A DNA stretch of 64,000 nucleotides from Paenibacillus sp. FJAT-29882 (GTDB lineage Bacteria > Bacillota > Bacilli > Bacillales > DSM-1321): positions 62,001-126,000 of the forward strand of contig NZ_LMVB01000002.1 in NCBI RefSeq assembly GCF_001510645.1. The letters run 5' to 3'. The position numbers and the translations under genes were made by a program. Under the pieces are notes generated by a model, which was given only the letters and a program-made list of their open reading frames with translations, was not told the DNA's origin and ran no database searches. How positions within the stretch are numbered: position 1 is the stretch's first letter; each line of letters starts with the position of its first letter. This document shows, one piece after another, positions 1 through 10,236 of the stretch.

Positions 1-191
1 CCCAAAAAAGCAAAGGATTAAACCTTGCCACAACTAAATACAGTACAAGATTAGTGTATGGAACACTACATCCTGATTTAGAGTGTGAGGTTAGACCCTT
101 ATACGCCCTCTTTCTTTGAATCCTCTTCCAATCAATAAAGATTCATCATCGACTTACTTTATAGTTTTTAATTGTTAAAGATGATTATTAT

Positions 192-1087
192 TCACAATTT
201 CTTTGTCAGGAATTCATCGACTAAATAACCTGCTTGAGGAAAGTGTAATCCTAATTGCCAAGCTTCAATTCCTTTTAACCGGTAATCAACTATCATTTGG
301 CGTTTTTGAGCAAGAGCCTTTGCGTCTTCGAACCAAACAATATGTAGCTTACCGGATCCATCTTGGTAGCGATAGAAAGGTCGTTGATCTTCAATGGAAT
401 ATTGAATGGGTACCTGATATTTCATAGCTGTCTCGATTGTATCCATAACAGAAATAGCACGTGCGCTCATAACAGCCCCATTAGACATTGTCCAATCATA
501 TCCATACCTTGGTACACCAAGGATGATTTTATTTCTTCTCATGAACTTTTGAGCATATTCGATTGTTTTTCTAACTTCTTTTATAGGAGCGACAGGTCCA
601 GGTGGACTACTTGCTTCATGCCAGTCATAGGCCATGATAAAGACAAAATCAACAGCGCACCAATTCCTCCATAATCATATCCTTGTAACCAGGAAATATC
701 ATCACTTGTTTTCGCGGGCACGGCAACGGACGTATAATATCCTTCTGGCCCTAAACGCTCTCGTAACAAGCGTAAGAAACCACTATATATATCCCGATCT
801 ACCCCACGTGTTCTTTCAAAATCACTATTCACTCCAGCATAATTCTTACTTTTGATCAAATTGTAAATCTGATCAATTACCCATTGTCTTAATTCAGGAT
901 TATTTAAGATTCTCCCTACTAAATCTGGACTAAATCCCGTCTCCGTTAAATTGGTTATTACAGCCAAAGGCGCTACTTGATTCCCTCTGCGTTTTTTCAC
1001 TATTATCTTCCTAAAGAAGTATGGAATTTTGACAATGAAAGCAAAAAAATCAACCAGATAGATCTGGCTGAATACGAATGAACCCAA
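192..1087 (-). pseudogene. Broken GH18 glycosidase (spore YaaH/YdhD-like) relic
   Basis: Two reading frames together make the C-terminal two thirds of a GH18 spore peptidoglycan hydrolase. The upstream frame (1087 down to about 650) holds the N-V-A-P-L-type strand, a GVNSDFERT segment in the place of the GH18 catalytic DxxDxE strand, and LQGYDYGGIGA. The protein then continues in another frame as VDFVFIMAYDWHEASSPPGP down to the stop at 192, whose end resembles YaaH proteins. The switch near position 650 fits a one-base deletion. The first 40 or so residues (VDFFAFIVKIPYFF...) do not look like GH18, and no LysM domains are present, so the 5' end is also lost. The intact family acts on spore cortex or coat. 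A sequencing error at 650 would not restore the missing 5' part. Confidence 0.75.
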
Positions 1088-1108
1088 TTAATTAGCTTTG
1101 ATTTTCAC

Positions 1109-2179
1109 TTATCTTTCCTTTGTCACCAAATTTAATAGACTATCTCTGTACGGGGGATAAGCAATTCCTTTCTCGGTGACAATCCCGGTAATGAGTTCAT
1201 GGTCGGTTACATCAAAGGCTGGATTGTATGCTTTCACATTTTCAGGAGCCATTGGTTTTTCATACCATGCCTTTGTAATTTCCTCCGGATTTCGAATCTC
1301 GATTGGAATGTCATCCCCTGTTTCACACTCGATATCGACCGTAGACAGAGGTGCACATACATAAAATGGAACCCGATAATACTTAGCCAAAATCGCCAAG
1401 CCCGACGTACCAATTTTATTGGCTGTATCGCCGTTAGCAGCTACACGGTCACACCCTACTAAGACTGCCTGAACTTTCCCTTCCTTCATAACAAGCGAGG
1501 CCATGTTGTCACAAATTAAAGTAACGTCTACTCCTGCTTCTTGCAACTCCCATGCAGTTAAACGGGCTCCTTGAAGAAGAGGTCTTGTTTCATCAGCGAA
1601 TACTTTGAAGTCGTACCCTTTTTCCTTGCCCAAATAAACAGGTGCGAGCGCTGTACCATACTTAGCCGTCGCGATTGTTCCTGCATTGCAGTGAGTTAAA
1701 ATTCCAAAGCCAGGTTTTAATAAAGTAAGAGCATGCTCGCCAATCGACCGACACACGATTTCATCTTCTATTCGAATCTTTTCCGCTTCTTCCTTCAGTG
1801 CATTTTTTATTTCTGTTATACTTTTTTCTGCTACCTTTTGTAAGCATTCTTCCATTCGATTCAATGCCCAAAATAAATTAACTGCCGTCGGGCGGGAAGA
1901 AGCTAAATATTGTTTATTTTTTTGAAAATCATCATATAACTCTGGAAATGTAACTGCCTTAGATTTTTTGGTTTCTAAATAAATTCCATATGCAGCGGCA
2001 ATTCCTATTGCTGGTGCTCCCCGTACTTTTAAATGATAAATGGCATCCCAAATTTCTTTAATAGTTGAAAGATGTAAATAAGCTTTTTTATTTGGCAAGA
2101 GAGTTTGGTCTAAAAGAATCAGCTCATCTTCTTGTTCATTGAGCTGCACCGATTGTATCGTTTCTACTGGTGATGTCAT
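1109..2179 (-). CDS. mtnA: S-methyl-5-thioribose-1-phosphate isomerase MtnA
   Basis: Converts 5-methylthioribose-1-phosphate to methylthioribulose-1-phosphate in cytosolic methionine salvage. The 356-residue protein has family hallmarks: the VRGAPAIGIAAAYG segment near residue 55, THCNAGTIAT in the middle (catalytic Cys), and VGCDRVAANGDTANKIGT (catalytic Asp). Start: an in-frame ATG at 2212 exists, but AAGGAGG sits ten bases ahead of the ATG at 2179, which gives MTSPVETIQ. The gene overlaps the end of mtnK by 44 bases, so the two are probably translationally coupled. It is the last gene of the salvage operon; in B. subtilis mtnA and mtnK form a separate operon, so the order here differs. Confidence 0.96.
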   Translation of the reverse strand: MTSPVETIQSVQLNEQEDELILLDQTLLPNKKAYLHLSTIKEIWDAIYHLKVRGAPAIGIAAAYGIYLETKKSKAVTFPELYDDFQKNKQYLASSRPTAVNLFWALNRMEECLQKVAEKSITEIKNALKEEAEKIRIEDEIVCRSIGEHALTLLKPGFGILTHCNAGTIATAKYGTALAPVYLGKEKGYDFKVFADETRPLLQGARLTAWELQEAGVDVTLICDNMASLVMKEGKVQAVLVGCDRVAANGDTANKIGTSGLAILAKYYRVPFYVCAPLSTVDIECETGDDIPIEIRNPEEITKAWYEKPMAPENVKAYNPAFDVTDHELITGIVTEKGIAYPPYRDSLLNLVTKER

Positions 2180-3419
2180 CGTTGTTGTTTGCCTCCTTAA
2201 CTTTTCGAGCACTTTCTAGCAAGACCTTTACGAAGTCTTTGCCTATTTTGATATGTGACCGCTCGAGAATAAAGGTCTTTCCTGCTGTTAAGCAAATTTT
2301 TTCTGCTTGAACACGGTCGTTCGAATTCGATATGGATGTAATATCTTTAACATGAGCAATCCCAATAATTCTTCTGCATAGCTCAAGACCGGTAACGGCT
2401 GCTGCATCATTCATAATGGAATTTAAATATGATATTTTAAAGCCTGGTGCCGTCGCTGTTTTTTCTGCTACTTTTTCATCCCACAACTGTAAAAACTTTT
2501 CTTGAAACAATCGAATAACTTCATCAATTGTTTGTTCCAAATAGCCCAAATATTCTTCTCTTTTCGATTCATCTACGATTGTGAAACTAGCATTCACATA
2601 AGCAAACATTAGATTAGCCACTACATTGCCGACATCATAGCCAGCTGGACCATAAAAGGCAAATTCAGGATCAATAATCTTCGTGGAATTTTCCTTGATA
2701 AAAATAGATCCGGTATGGAGATCACCATGAAGCAATGACTGGGTATTCGTCATAAACTCGAACTTCAACTTGGCCGTTTCTAGTCCTAGCTGTTTATCAT
2801 TCCATATATGATCTCGAATAAATTCTTTCGTCCCTTCAAATACATCATTTTGCTCACAATCGTAGAATGGTTCTGTATAGACTAAATCCTCGGTTATTTC
2901 ACACAACTCTGGATTAATAAATTTCTTCACTAATTCTTTCTTTTCCTTATGCCCCATTACAACATCCGATGTAAGCAATAATGTATTAGCTAGAAACGTA
3001 CTGATATGCTCCGCAAATAAAGGGTATTTTTTATAACTCAAAAGTGCTGTACGCATAATTTCATGATCCGATAAGTCCTCCATTACACAGCAATTCATAA
3101 TAGGATCATACGAATAGAAAATGGGAACAAAACCCGGAGCCAGTTCGTCATGAAGTTTCAATAGTTCACTTTCAATACGATTGCGGTCAGGAGAAACTTT
3201 AAAACTATCAGATATACGGGCTACTGGTCCCGCTTGTTTTATAATAATAGATCTACCACTCTTTGGCTCAACTACTCTAAACACATAATTTAAGTTCCCA
3301 TCGCCAATTTCACGACATTCAAGCTCGGCATCATGTGCAAAGAAATCCAGTTTACTTTGCACATAATCTACGACATCTTGTTCATTCATCGTAAAATAGC
3401 TAGTCGTAAAGTCCTTCAT
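2136..3419 (-). CDS. mtnK: S-methyl-5-thioribose kinase MtnK
   Basis: Phosphorylates methylthioribose at C1 with ATP, the entry step for MTR into methionine salvage. The 427-residue protein has the aminoglycoside-phosphotransferase-like kinase fold: a glycine-rich GDGNLNYVF loop near residue 40, the ATP lysine in IIIKQAG, the catalytic loop LLHGDLHTGS near residue 232 and the metal-binding DPEFAFYGPAGYD. Length fits the family (about 400). AGGAGGGGG lies five bases ahead of the ATG at 3419. It sits 81 bases downstream of mtnD and overlaps mtnA. Confidence 0.96.
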   Translation of the reverse strand: MKDFTTSYFTMNEQDVVDYVQSKLDFFAHDAELECREIGDGNLNYVFRVVEPKSGRSIIIKQAGPVARISDSFKVSPDRNRIESELLKLHDELAPGFVPIFYSYDPIMNCCVMEDLSDHEIMRTALLSYKKYPLFAEHISTFLANTLLLTSDVVMGHKEKKELVKKFINPELCEITEDLVYTEPFYDCEQNDVFEGTKEFIRDHIWNDKQLGLETAKLKFEFMTNTQSLLHGDLHTGSIFIKENSTKIIDPEFAFYGPAGYDVGNVVANLMFAYVNASFTIVDESKREEYLGYLEQTIDEVIRLFQEKFLQLWDEKVAEKTATAPGFKISYLNSIMNDAAAVTGLELCRRIIGIAHVKDITSISNSNDRVQAEKICLTAGKTFILERSHIKIGKDFVKVLLESARKVKEANNNDDITSRNDTIGAAQ

Positions 3420-3500
3420 ATAAACCCCCTCCTAAACAGCCACACTCAATGAAAAATTATTTAAAACTAGTAATATGACTACTTTAAATATTGCGATAAT

Positions 3501-4034
3501 TTAGCGTGCAGACTCTTCCTCGTAAACAGGCACCCAACCTTCTGCCGTGACAAAAACTCGTATGGCAACTACTCTGCGATCGTCATCTAATGTGAAATAA
3601 TGACGAACCCCTACTGGAACAGAAATGAGGTCTCCAGGATGTAAGTGAACTTCAAAAAACGGGCCATTTTTTCCTTGAATAATAAATACGCCATGCCCAC
3701 TCACGATAAATCGTACTTCATCATCTGTATGGTGATGCTCACGCTGAAAATTTTTTAATAACTCGTCAAGATTAGGAGTATGCTCTGCAAGTGAAATGAC
3801 GTCCCAAGCCTTGTAGCCTCGTCTTTTTGCGATATCCGTAATTTCAGGTTGGAAAACTGTTAATATTTCTTGTTTTTCTTCATCACTTAACACATACTTC
3901 TCTTGTAAGTGAGACGGTAATTTTGAAATATCCCATGATTCATAAATCACGCCTTGTTCTTGCAAAAATACAATTACTTCCTCTTGGTTATCAATTACTT
4001 CATTCGTTCCTTGAATAACAATCGTTGTCATCAT
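3501..4034 (-). CDS. mtnD: Acireductone dioxygenase MtnD (cupin)
   Basis: Oxidises the acireductone made by MtnX to 4-methylthio-2-oxobutyrate plus formate (Fe form), the last oxidative step of methionine salvage. The 177-residue cupin carries the ARD metal set: H100, H102 and E106 in REHHHTDDEVRF, and H145 in VGVRHYF. The length is normal. GAGGAGG precedes two adjacent ATG codons (4034 and 4031); either could serve. The gene follows mtnB, but a degenerate dispersed repeat (4060-4160) fills the intergenic space and ends just upstream of the ribosome-binding site. Confidence 0.95.
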   Translation of the reverse strand: MMTTIVIQGTNEVIDNQEEVIVFLQEQGVIYESWDISKLPSHLQEKYVLSDEEKQEILTVFQPEITDIAKRRGYKAWDVISLAEHTPNLDELLKNFQREHHHTDDEVRFIVSGHGVFIIQGKNGPFFEVHLHPGDLISVPVGVRHYFTLDDDRRVVAIRVFVTAEGWVPVYEEESAR

Positions 4035-4059
4035 ATTTCCTCCTCGTAATTATAATTAG

Positions 4060-4160
4060 ATAAAGTGAAACTTTAGTTTCTTTGTCCCTCACCTACGCTA
4101 ATGCGAATTGCTCTAAACATTTGGAGAGAGCTTACTGCCCGTCAATGCGGGTGAAATAAA
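4060..4160 (-). repeat. IS200/IS605-like non-autonomous repeat, copy A (degenerate)
   Basis: On the minus strand it opens with TTTATTTCACCCGCATTGACGG and closes with AAAGTTTCACTTTAT, which matches the ends of the better-kept copies at 38633-38744 and 6999-7108. The interior is diverged. It lies between the mtnB stop and the mtnD ribosome-binding site inside the operon. Confidence 0.6.
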
Positions 4161-4173
4161 CTAAGTAGACTAG

Positions 4174-4815
4174 TTAAGATAAGTGTCTTGCTCCATAAAG
4201 ACCGGCTTTTGCCTGAAGTAATGTGAGCTGATACTGAAATAAAAACTCACAGGCTTCGAGAATTTTTTTAGCTTCAAAGCCATCTTTCCCCCACGCGGTG
4301 ATTCCGTGATTACGAATCAACACGGCTCCCTTATTTTCATTTGCAAAGGAAGAAAAAGCTTCTGCTAATTTGGGGATATCTGCATAATTCCTGATAATTG
4401 GAATGATAAGCTCTGCATCTTCATCCCACCGGTCAAATGCCTTTATTAGCTCCTGACCTTGAAACACCACTTGTCCTTCATCGCCATACAATTCAGAAAT
4501 CACATTGTTCGCTACCGTATGGACGTGGAGGCTACAGCCTGCATCCGTTTTTTTGTATATTTCACAATGTAGAAGCGTCTCAAAAGAAGGCCTCACATTC
4601 GTGCTGCCGACAGGATTTCCACCATCATCTACAAGCAGAAAGTCCTCATTTGTTTTTCTACGTTTATCCTTGCCGCTTGCTGTGACAAGAAATTGCAATG
4701 GATCATTTTGTACTTTTATTGCTAAATTACCGCTCGTACCCATAAACCAATCTCTCTCGGCCAATTCAGCTTTTATCTCCATAAGTTCATGATGACGAGT
4801 AAGTAACACACTCAT
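4174..4815 (-). CDS. mtnB: Methylthioribulose-1-phosphate dehydratase MtnB
   Basis: Dehydrates methylthioribulose-1-phosphate to 2,3-diketo-5-methylthiopentyl-1-phosphate. The 213-residue protein belongs to the class II aldolase/AraD family: SGNLAIKV near residue 28 (phosphate binding), LHVHTVANN (two zinc histidines), the GQELIKA glutamate region, and [10 protein letters not shown] with the third zinc histidine. An upstream ATG at 4872 would add 19 residues, but AAGGGGG is correctly spaced before the ATG at 4815. That ATG overlaps the mtnX stop as ATGA, a translational-coupling junction. Confidence 0.95.
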   Translation of the reverse strand: MSVLLTRHHELMEIKAELAERDWFMGTSGNLAIKVQNDPLQFLVTASGKDKRRKTNEDFLLVDDGGNPVGSTNVRPSFETLLHCEIYKKTDAGCSLHVHTVANNVISELYGDEGQVVFQGQELIKAFDRWDEDAELIIPIIRNYADIPKLAEAFSSFANENKGAVLIRNHGITAWGKDGFEAKKILEACEFLFQYQLTLLQAKAGLYGARHLS

Positions 4816-5522
4816 TTTCCAACCCCCTTCGTTTGACTGCTTTTTTGTAATTTTTCTAAAATATCTATGCAATCATAAAACGTATCAAAAGGGTGAAATG
4901 GAATCGAAAGTTCGTCGCATTTTTCAGCTAAATAATCTCTTGCTATGACAGTATGAGAAATTTTTGAAGCTTCTAAATCTGTTACAGAATCGCCAATGAC
5001 AATCGCGTGTGTATTAGTATTCGAGATTCCCCGGATTATAGCAGGTTTGCAGCATCCGCAATTTTGATTCGTACATTCCTCATCACATGAGTGAGGCCAA
5101 TGTATCTTGATTTTTTCTCCACTGAAATCAGCTTCATTACAATACACTCCAGCTATCAAATCGAAGGGTGAAAGAATTGGTTTAACGAAAAAATCCATTC
5201 CACCACTTACGATATAAAGAGGGATATGTTTCTTTTTCGTATATTGAACAAATTCGCTAAACCCATCGCGAATCTCAATATTTTCTAAAACAAACTTAGT
5301 AATCTCTTGTTTTAGTGAAGATGGAAGGAGATGAAACATGTTGCCTACCCCTTCTTGGATACTGACCGAACGAGATAAAACTTGATCCTTCCACATCTCC
5401 CATTCTGGAGGAGCAAATTGCTTCATTATACTAACAATATTGTCTTTCTTTGTAACCGTACCATCAAAGTCACAAAAAATGATTGGATTATTCACTTCGT
5501 AACCACGTCCTTCCAGCCCCAT
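4812..5522 (-). CDS. mtnX: HK-MTPenyl-1-P phosphatase MtnX (HAD family)
   Basis: Removes phosphate from 2-hydroxy-3-keto-5-methylthiopentenyl-1-phosphate to give the acireductone. The HAD motif I is [13 protein letters not shown], motif II is IVSGGMDFF, and the late motif is [13 protein letters not shown]. It also has a cluster of cysteines ([13 protein letters not shown]) seen in this family. Start is uncertain. The ATG at 5522 has AGGAGG ten bases upstream inside mtnW. A GTG at 5495 overlaps the mtnW stop as GTGA, mirrors the mtnX-mtnB junction and removes nine residues that look unlike family N-termini. Confidence 0.93.
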   Translation of the reverse strand: MGLEGRGYEVNNPIIFCDFDGTVTKKDNIVSIMKQFAPPEWEMWKDQVLSRSVSIQEGVGNMFHLLPSSLKQEITKFVLENIEIRDGFSEFVQYTKKKHIPLYIVSGGMDFFVKPILSPFDLIAGVYCNEADFSGEKIKIHWPHSCDEECTNQNCGCCKPAIIRGISNTNTHAIVIGDSVTDLEASKISHTVIARDYLAEKCDELSIPFHPFDTFYDCIDILEKLQKSSQTKGVGK

Positions 5523-6724
5523 AGCCGGACTGCCTCCTGAAGTTCAAATGCAGCAGTTTCTTCTGAAAACGCAGTCCCAGAAAGCACCAATTCAATTGCT
5601 TGATGAAACGCTTTTCCACCACCCTGAGCTCCTTGTGGATGTCCATGAACACCTCCACCTGCATTAATGACACAATCCTTCCCAAAATCTTGGATCAATA
5701 ATGGAACAAGTCCTGGGTGAATCCCAGCCGATGGTACAGGAAATACCGATTTAATCTGTGTTTCTTTTATTAACTCCTCTTTAACCGCCATCACCTTATC
5801 TCTGTCCAAGGCTACACTGCCATATGGTGATGGAAACAAGGAAAAGTCCGCTCCTGCCAATCTTTCCAATTTCCCTAACAGTAAGGCATGAGAAAACCCA
5901 TATTTTTCTGATGAAGTAAATGCACCGCTAACGGCAGGGTGAGCCATAATTGGAAGAGCAATCTCCTCATCTTCTCGTAAACTTTGTAAGACATCGAGAC
6001 CATAAGCAAAAACGTTAAATAACAAAACATCCGCACCTAAATCCTTTGCTTTTCTAGCTTGATCCCTTAGTTCGAACGTTTTTCCTGTTAAATTCACGGC
6101 ATATAATGTTCGATGACCAGTTTCTTCATACACTTGATCAAGTACTTTCTTTCCTGCTGCTACTCTTTTTTCAAGAGGAGTAAGCGGGTTTTCAAAGAGG
6201 ATTTCATCGTCCTTTACTAGGTCAACACCACCCAAGGCCTGTTCTCGTAATTGGTTGAGCAGATAATCTAAATCCCTCCCAATCACTCCTTTGAAAATAC
6301 TCATAATTAATGGTCGATCATAGACATGGAGCTTATCGCGAATGCCTGCAATTCCGTAACGAGGACCTGGAAAATAGCTTAAAAGGTCGTGATCAAACTT
6401 TAAATCTACTAATTTAATTTCTCCATCTAGCGATAATTTTCCGAAAGTTGTCGTGAGGATAGCAGGAATATCTTTTGAAAAATTAGCCCCTGGAAAAGCA
6501 ATGTGAATTTCACCAACGGTTTTTCCAGATCCCCTCTCTTCACCCACTTCTTTGATCATGACAACTCGGCCTTTATGATTTTTTAATTGTTCTTGTTCGA
6601 GCAGCGGCAGATTAGTCCAAGAACCAACCGTTAGACCAAGCGCTATTTCTTCGGCTTTTTTTTCCAAGCTTGATGAATCAGTTATAATGCTGTACACAGC
6701 TGTTACTTCGCTCATTTTCGCCAC
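5492..6724 (-). CDS. mtnW: DK-MTP-1-P enolase MtnW (RuBisCO-like protein)
   Basis: Enolises 2,3-diketo-5-methylthiopentyl-1-phosphate in methionine salvage; it is a form IV RuBisCO homologue and does not fix CO2. The 410-residue protein keeps [10 protein letters not shown], where the lysine is carbamylated and the acidic residues bind Mg2+, and the phosphate-binding [16 protein letters not shown] near the C-terminus. Two starts are possible: GTG at 6724, close behind AAAGGAAG, or ATG at 6715. It is the first gene of the operon, directly behind the S-box leader terminator. Confidence 0.96.
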   Translation of the reverse strand: MAKMSEVTAVYSIITDSSSLEKKAEEIALGLTVGSWTNLPLLEQEQLKNHKGRVVMIKEVGEERGSGKTVGEIHIAFPGANFSKDIPAILTTTFGKLSLDGEIKLVDLKFDHDLLSYFPGPRYGIAGIRDKLHVYDRPLIMSIFKGVIGRDLDYLLNQLREQALGGVDLVKDDEILFENPLTPLEKRVAAGKKVLDQVYEETGHRTLYAVNLTGKTFELRDQARKAKDLGADVLLFNVFAYGLDVLQSLREDEEIALPIMAHPAVSGAFTSSEKYGFSHALLLGKLERLAGADFSLFPSPYGSVALDRDKVMAVKEELIKETQIKSVFPVPSAGIHPGLVPLLIQDFGKDCVINAGGGVHGHPQGAQGGGKAFHQAIELVLSGTAFSEETAAFELQEAVRLWGWKDVVTK

Positions 6725-6740
6725 TTCTTCCTTTCAAAAA

Positions 6741-6776
6741 ATATAAAAAACCCCTTCAATAAGAAGAGGTTTCCGA
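6741..6776 (-). terminator. Intrinsic terminator of the S-box leader
   Basis: AACCTCTTC / GAAGGGGTT stem with a TTATT loop, followed by a run of U (TTTTTTATATTTTTT), between the SAM aptamer and mtnW. It is the expression platform: high SAM should favour this hairpin and stop transcription of the mtn operon. Confidence 0.9.
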
Positions 6777-6790
6777 ATAAAAAACAACTT

Positions 6791-6891
6791 CTTATCTATC
6801 AGCATTTCTGCTGCAAGAATTAGCACCGTGCTTAAAAATAAGTCGGTTGCCGGGTATCATAGGGCTTGTCCCTCCACCTGCTCTTGATAAG
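6791..6891 (-). promoter_or_regulatory. SAM-I (S-box) riboswitch aptamer
   Basis: On the minus strand the P1 strand CTTATCAAGAG is followed by the core GGTGGAGGGA, then CCCGGCAACC, GGTGCTAATTC, TGCAG, and closing GATAAGA. These are the invariant S-box blocks in the right order and spacing. It controls mtnW-X-B-D-K-A by SAM-dependent transcription termination. Confidence 0.96.
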
Positions 6892-6998
6892 ATTTTGTAT
6901 ATAAAAAATTTAAGTTTAATGTAATTTCGTATAAATTATGCCATTTTGCATGATTACTGTCAATGTATTTTTAATTATTTTTATATTTTGATTACTAG

Positions 6999-7108
6999 AT
7001 AAAGTGAAACTTCAATCAGTCTTTACGGACAGTAGCCCCCACATAAGCTTCTTCGATTCCTCTAAGCCTTGAGATGGGGGGCCCTGACTTCCGTTAATGC
7101 GGGATAAA
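6999..7108 (-). repeat. IS200/IS605-like non-autonomous repeat, copy B
   Basis: On the minus strand it runs from TTTATCCCGCATTAACGGAA to TGAAGTTTCACTTTAT. It is closely similar over its full length to the copy at 38633-38744 in the opposite orientation. The central hairpin (CCACCT/AGGTGG in the other copy) is partly eroded here. It lies upstream of the S-box promoter region. The rest of 7109-7317 shows no recognisable gene. Confidence 0.75.
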
Positions 7109-7317
7109 AGTGGTTAAAAACCTGCTTTCAGGATTTTAGTAAGTGAATTCCCACTACCTTATTCATCCGTCTATTACCTCACTAATAAACTTAAGCTGAA
7201 ATATGGGAATGAACACTTTTTTGACTTTCCCACTTATGCAGCAATTTGAAAATCGGCGGCATCACGAGACAAACTACGATAATTCGGAGCACCTGCACAG
7301 CCACTACAAATGTGGAA

Positions 7318-8454
7318 TTACTTCTTCCTTTCATATGCTTCAATCGTTCGCAACACGGTTCTTGCTAAAATCTCTGCCCCTGTATAGATGCAATCATGAT
7401 TAAAAGTCATATGTGGATGATGTAGCCCCGGTTTTAAATCACAGCCTAAGCCAAGCATTGTCGTTTTTAAATGAGGGTTTTTTAGTGTGTAAAAATGAAA
7501 ATCCTCGCCTCCAGAAGAAACAATCGGCTCCATTACATGTTGCGCTCCAATACTCTCAACAATCGCTTTTTCCATATAACCTCTTGCCTCTTGATTGACA
7601 ACTGCCGCCGCAACATATCCCTTTGCTACCAACTGGATTTTCACCCCATATAAATTCGCCAATGCGCTTGCTATTTTCTCAATTTTTTCAGTTAGCTCAT
7701 CCATCACTTCATTTGTTTGTGCCCGTAAATCTATACAAAACGAAGCTTTCCCTGGAATTAGATTCCCAGAATCACCACCGGCTATAAATTTAGTCATTTT
7801 CGCTGTATAAGGAACCAATGGGTCGAGGTGAATACCCTTGATTTCTTGAATAAGGGAGGAACCGATTTCAATCGCATTCTGCCCAAGATGAGGCCGTGCA
7901 CCATGAGCATCCTCGCCGATGATTACTCCTTCAATAAACTTCGCTGCACCGTGATAAATCGCGGCAACCGCTTGGCCGTTCCTCAATTCTTGAATGGGTC
8001 TTAAGTGAACACCATAAAGAAAATCAACATCATCAACAACGTGCTTTTCAACCATTTTTAACGCGCCGGTTCCTTTCTCTTCAGCAGGTTGAAAAATAAA
8101 CTTGAATCTTCCTTTTTGAAAAGCATTCATTTTTTTCAAAAGCAACATAGCTCCGATTGTCATCGTCATATGTGCATCATGACCACAGCTATGGTTGGCT
8201 TGAAACTGACCGTTCACTTCCTGCCAAAGCGCATCCATGTCTGTTCGCAGACCCACACAAAAATCACCACTCCCCATTTCTACAACGAGCCCTGTACAAT
8301 CAACAAACATATGGACTGGAAAACCATGTGTAACGAGGATTCGCTGAATATACGCAGTTGTCTCATATTCCTTCCAACTAACCTCTGGATTCTGATGCAA
8401 ATGCTCAAATATGCTATCCAGCGTCGGTTTAAGCTGTTCGATGTATTCTTTCAT
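7318..8454 (-). CDS. M20 family amidohydrolase / metallopeptidase
   Basis: Probably hydrolyses an N-acyl amino acid or a related amide in the cytosol, releasing the free amino acid; the substrate is unknown. The 378-residue protein has the M20D pattern: LRTDMDALWQE near residue 90, NHSCGHDAHMTM (metal ligands), PAEEKGTGALKM (catalytic Glu pair), GVHLRP, and a C-terminal SSGGEDFHFY metal ligand. Length is normal for the family. GGGAGGG lies five bases ahead of the ATG. It is transcribed toward the mtn operon but is separated from it by the repeat and S-box leader, so it is likely a separate unit. Some family members process sulfur-containing N-acyl amino acids, which would suit the neighbourhood, but the sequence does not show this. 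Confidence 0.88.
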   Translation of the reverse strand: MKEYIEQLKPTLDSIFEHLHQNPEVSWKEYETTAYIQRILVTHGFPVHMFVDCTGLVVEMGSGDFCVGLRTDMDALWQEVNGQFQANHSCGHDAHMTMTIGAMLLLKKMNAFQKGRFKFIFQPAEEKGTGALKMVEKHVVDDVDFLYGVHLRPIQELRNGQAVAAIYHGAAKFIEGVIIGEDAHGARPHLGQNAIEIGSSLIQEIKGIHLDPLVPYTAKMTKFIAGGDSGNLIPGKASFCIDLRAQTNEVMDELTEKIEKIASALANLYGVKIQLVAKGYVAAAVVNQEARGYMEKAIVESIGAQHVMEPIVSSGGEDFHFYTLKNPHLKTTMLGLGCDLKPGLHHPHMTFNHDCIYTGAEILARTVLRTIEAYERKK

Positions 8455-8641
8455 GTTGTCCCTCCCTCTCTGAATTTATCTAATTACTAATATAATAACA
8501 TCTTTCCATTCTGATCGTTTTTAAAGCATATTACGGGTAAGTAAGCCTTTTCCCCCGTCAAGTATGTGTTCCTTCGATTTTTGTTTAGTAGAACAAGACG
8601 TATTTTTTTATTCAATAAACGGGTCATTGATGAAGTAACAA

Positions 8642-8684
8642 AAAAGCCCAATTTCTCAATTTTACTGAGAAATTGGGCTTTTCA
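8642..8684 (-). terminator. Terminator downstream of ahpF
   Basis: Perfect inverted repeat AAGCCCAATTTCTCA / TGAGAAATTGGGCTT with A- and T-runs on both sides, so it can work in both directions. It starts 14 bases after the ahpF stop. Confidence 0.92.
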
Positions 8685-8697
8685 TATTGGGTTTTCC

Positions 8698-10224
8698 TTA
8701 ATTGCGGATTAGATAATCGAATGCACCTAAGGCTGCATTCGCACCCGATCCCATAGAAATAATGATCTGTTTATACGGGCTATTAGTACAATCGCCTGCA
8801 GCAAACACTCCAGGTATGTTCGTAGCGCCATGTTTATCTACAACGATTTCACCGCGAGTACGTTCAACTGTTTCGCCTAACCAATCGGTATTTGGTACAA
8901 GACCGATTTGAACAAACACACCCTGCAATTCAATATGCTGAGTTTCTCCTGTATCACGATCAACGTAGGAAATACCATTTACCTTGTCAGTACCGGTAAT
9001 TTCTTTTGTTTGAACGTTCGTGAGGACCGTTACATTAGGTAGACTGTATAGACGATCTTGTAGTACAGAATCAGCTTTCAACTCATGATTAAACTCAAGA
9101 ACCGTTACATGTTTCACAATGCCTGCAAGATCAATCGCTGCCTCAATACCAGAATTTCCGCCGCCAATAACCGCTACGTGTTTTCCTATAAACAATGGTC
9201 CATCACAATGAGGGCAATATGCTACACCTTTGTTCTTAAACTCTTCTTCGCCGGGTACACCAACATTGCGCCAACGAGCACCTGTTGAAATGATTACGGT
9301 CTTACTCTTTAGAACTGCACCGTTTTCGAGTTCAATTTCGATGAATTCTTTCTTTTCTAAACGCTTAGCACGCTGTAAATTCATCACATCAATATCATAC
9401 TCTTTAACATGTTCTTCAAGACTGGCTGCGAGCTTAGGGCCTTCAGTATACTTGACACTGATAAAGTTCTCAATGCTCATGGTGTCCATGACCTGACCGC
9501 CAAAGCGTTCAGCAACAACGCCTGTACGAATGCCTTTACGTGCTGCATAGATCGCTGCACTTGCACCGGCAGGGCCGCCCCCAACAACAAGTACATCGAA
9601 TGGATCCTTATCAGCAAACTCTGATGCGTCTGGAGCATTGCCTATCTTGGAGAGGATTTCCTCTAGAGACATACGGCCGCTACCAAAGGATTCTCCATTG
9701 AGGAACACCGTTGGCACTGCCATGATGTTTCTGCTTTCCACTTCTTCTTTGAATGCCGCACCGTCAATCATGGTATGTGTAATGCCAGGATTAAGAATAC
9801 TCATCAAGTTCAGTGCTTGTACAACATCAGGACAGTTATGGCAACTCAGGCTGATGTAAGAGTCAAAATGATATTCGCCGTTAATGTTTTTAATTTGATC
9901 AATTACCTTTTGATCCACCTTTGGAGCTCTTCCACTAACCTGTAGTAGAGCTAATACTAATGAAGTAAATTCGTGTCCCAAAGGAATACCAGCAAAAGTT
10001 ACCCCAGTGTCTTCGCCGATACGATTCACACTAAAACTCGGTGTTTTTGGTAGGTGTGTTTTCTCTACATTAATTTTGGATGACATAGCAGCTAATTCAT
10101 CCACTAAAGCTAGCATATCATTAGATACATCATCAGCTCCTGCACTAACTTTGAGTAACACATCGCCTTCCATCAGTTGAAGATATTGGGTTAATTGTTC
10201 CTTTATGTCTGCGTCCAGTATCAT
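8698..10224 (-). CDS. ahpF: Alkyl hydroperoxide reductase subunit F (AhpF)
   Basis: NADH-dependent flavoprotein disulfide reductase that re-reduces AhpC after peroxide reduction. The 508-residue length matches AhpF. Domain order: N-terminal tandem thioredoxin-like domain with redox SCHNCPDVV near residue 129; FAD-binding [12 protein letters not shown] near residue 212; redox-active CPHCDGP near residue 345; NAD-binding [12 protein letters not shown]; terminal FAD motif [16 protein letters not shown] precedes the ATG. It lies 13 bases after ahpC and shares its promoter. Confidence 0.97.
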   Translation of the reverse strand: MILDADIKEQLTQYLQLMEGDVLLKVSAGADDVSNDMLALVDELAAMSSKINVEKTHLPKTPSFSVNRIGEDTGVTFAGIPLGHEFTSLVLALLQVSGRAPKVDQKVIDQIKNINGEYHFDSYISLSCHNCPDVVQALNLMSILNPGITHTMIDGAAFKEEVESRNIMAVPTVFLNGESFGSGRMSLEEILSKIGNAPDASEFADKDPFDVLVVGGGPAGASAAIYAARKGIRTGVVAERFGGQVMDTMSIENFISVKYTEGPKLAASLEEHVKEYDIDVMNLQRAKRLEKKEFIEIELENGAVLKSKTVIISTGARWRNVGVPGEEEFKNKGVAYCPHCDGPLFIGKHVAVIGGGNSGIEAAIDLAGIVKHVTVLEFNHELKADSVLQDRLYSLPNVTVLTNVQTKEITGTDKVNGISYVDRDTGETQHIELQGVFVQIGLVPNTDWLGETVERTRGEIVVDKHGATNIPGVFAAGDCTNSPYKQIIISMGSGANAALGAFDYLIRN

Positions 10225-10236
10225 TTATTGTACTCC

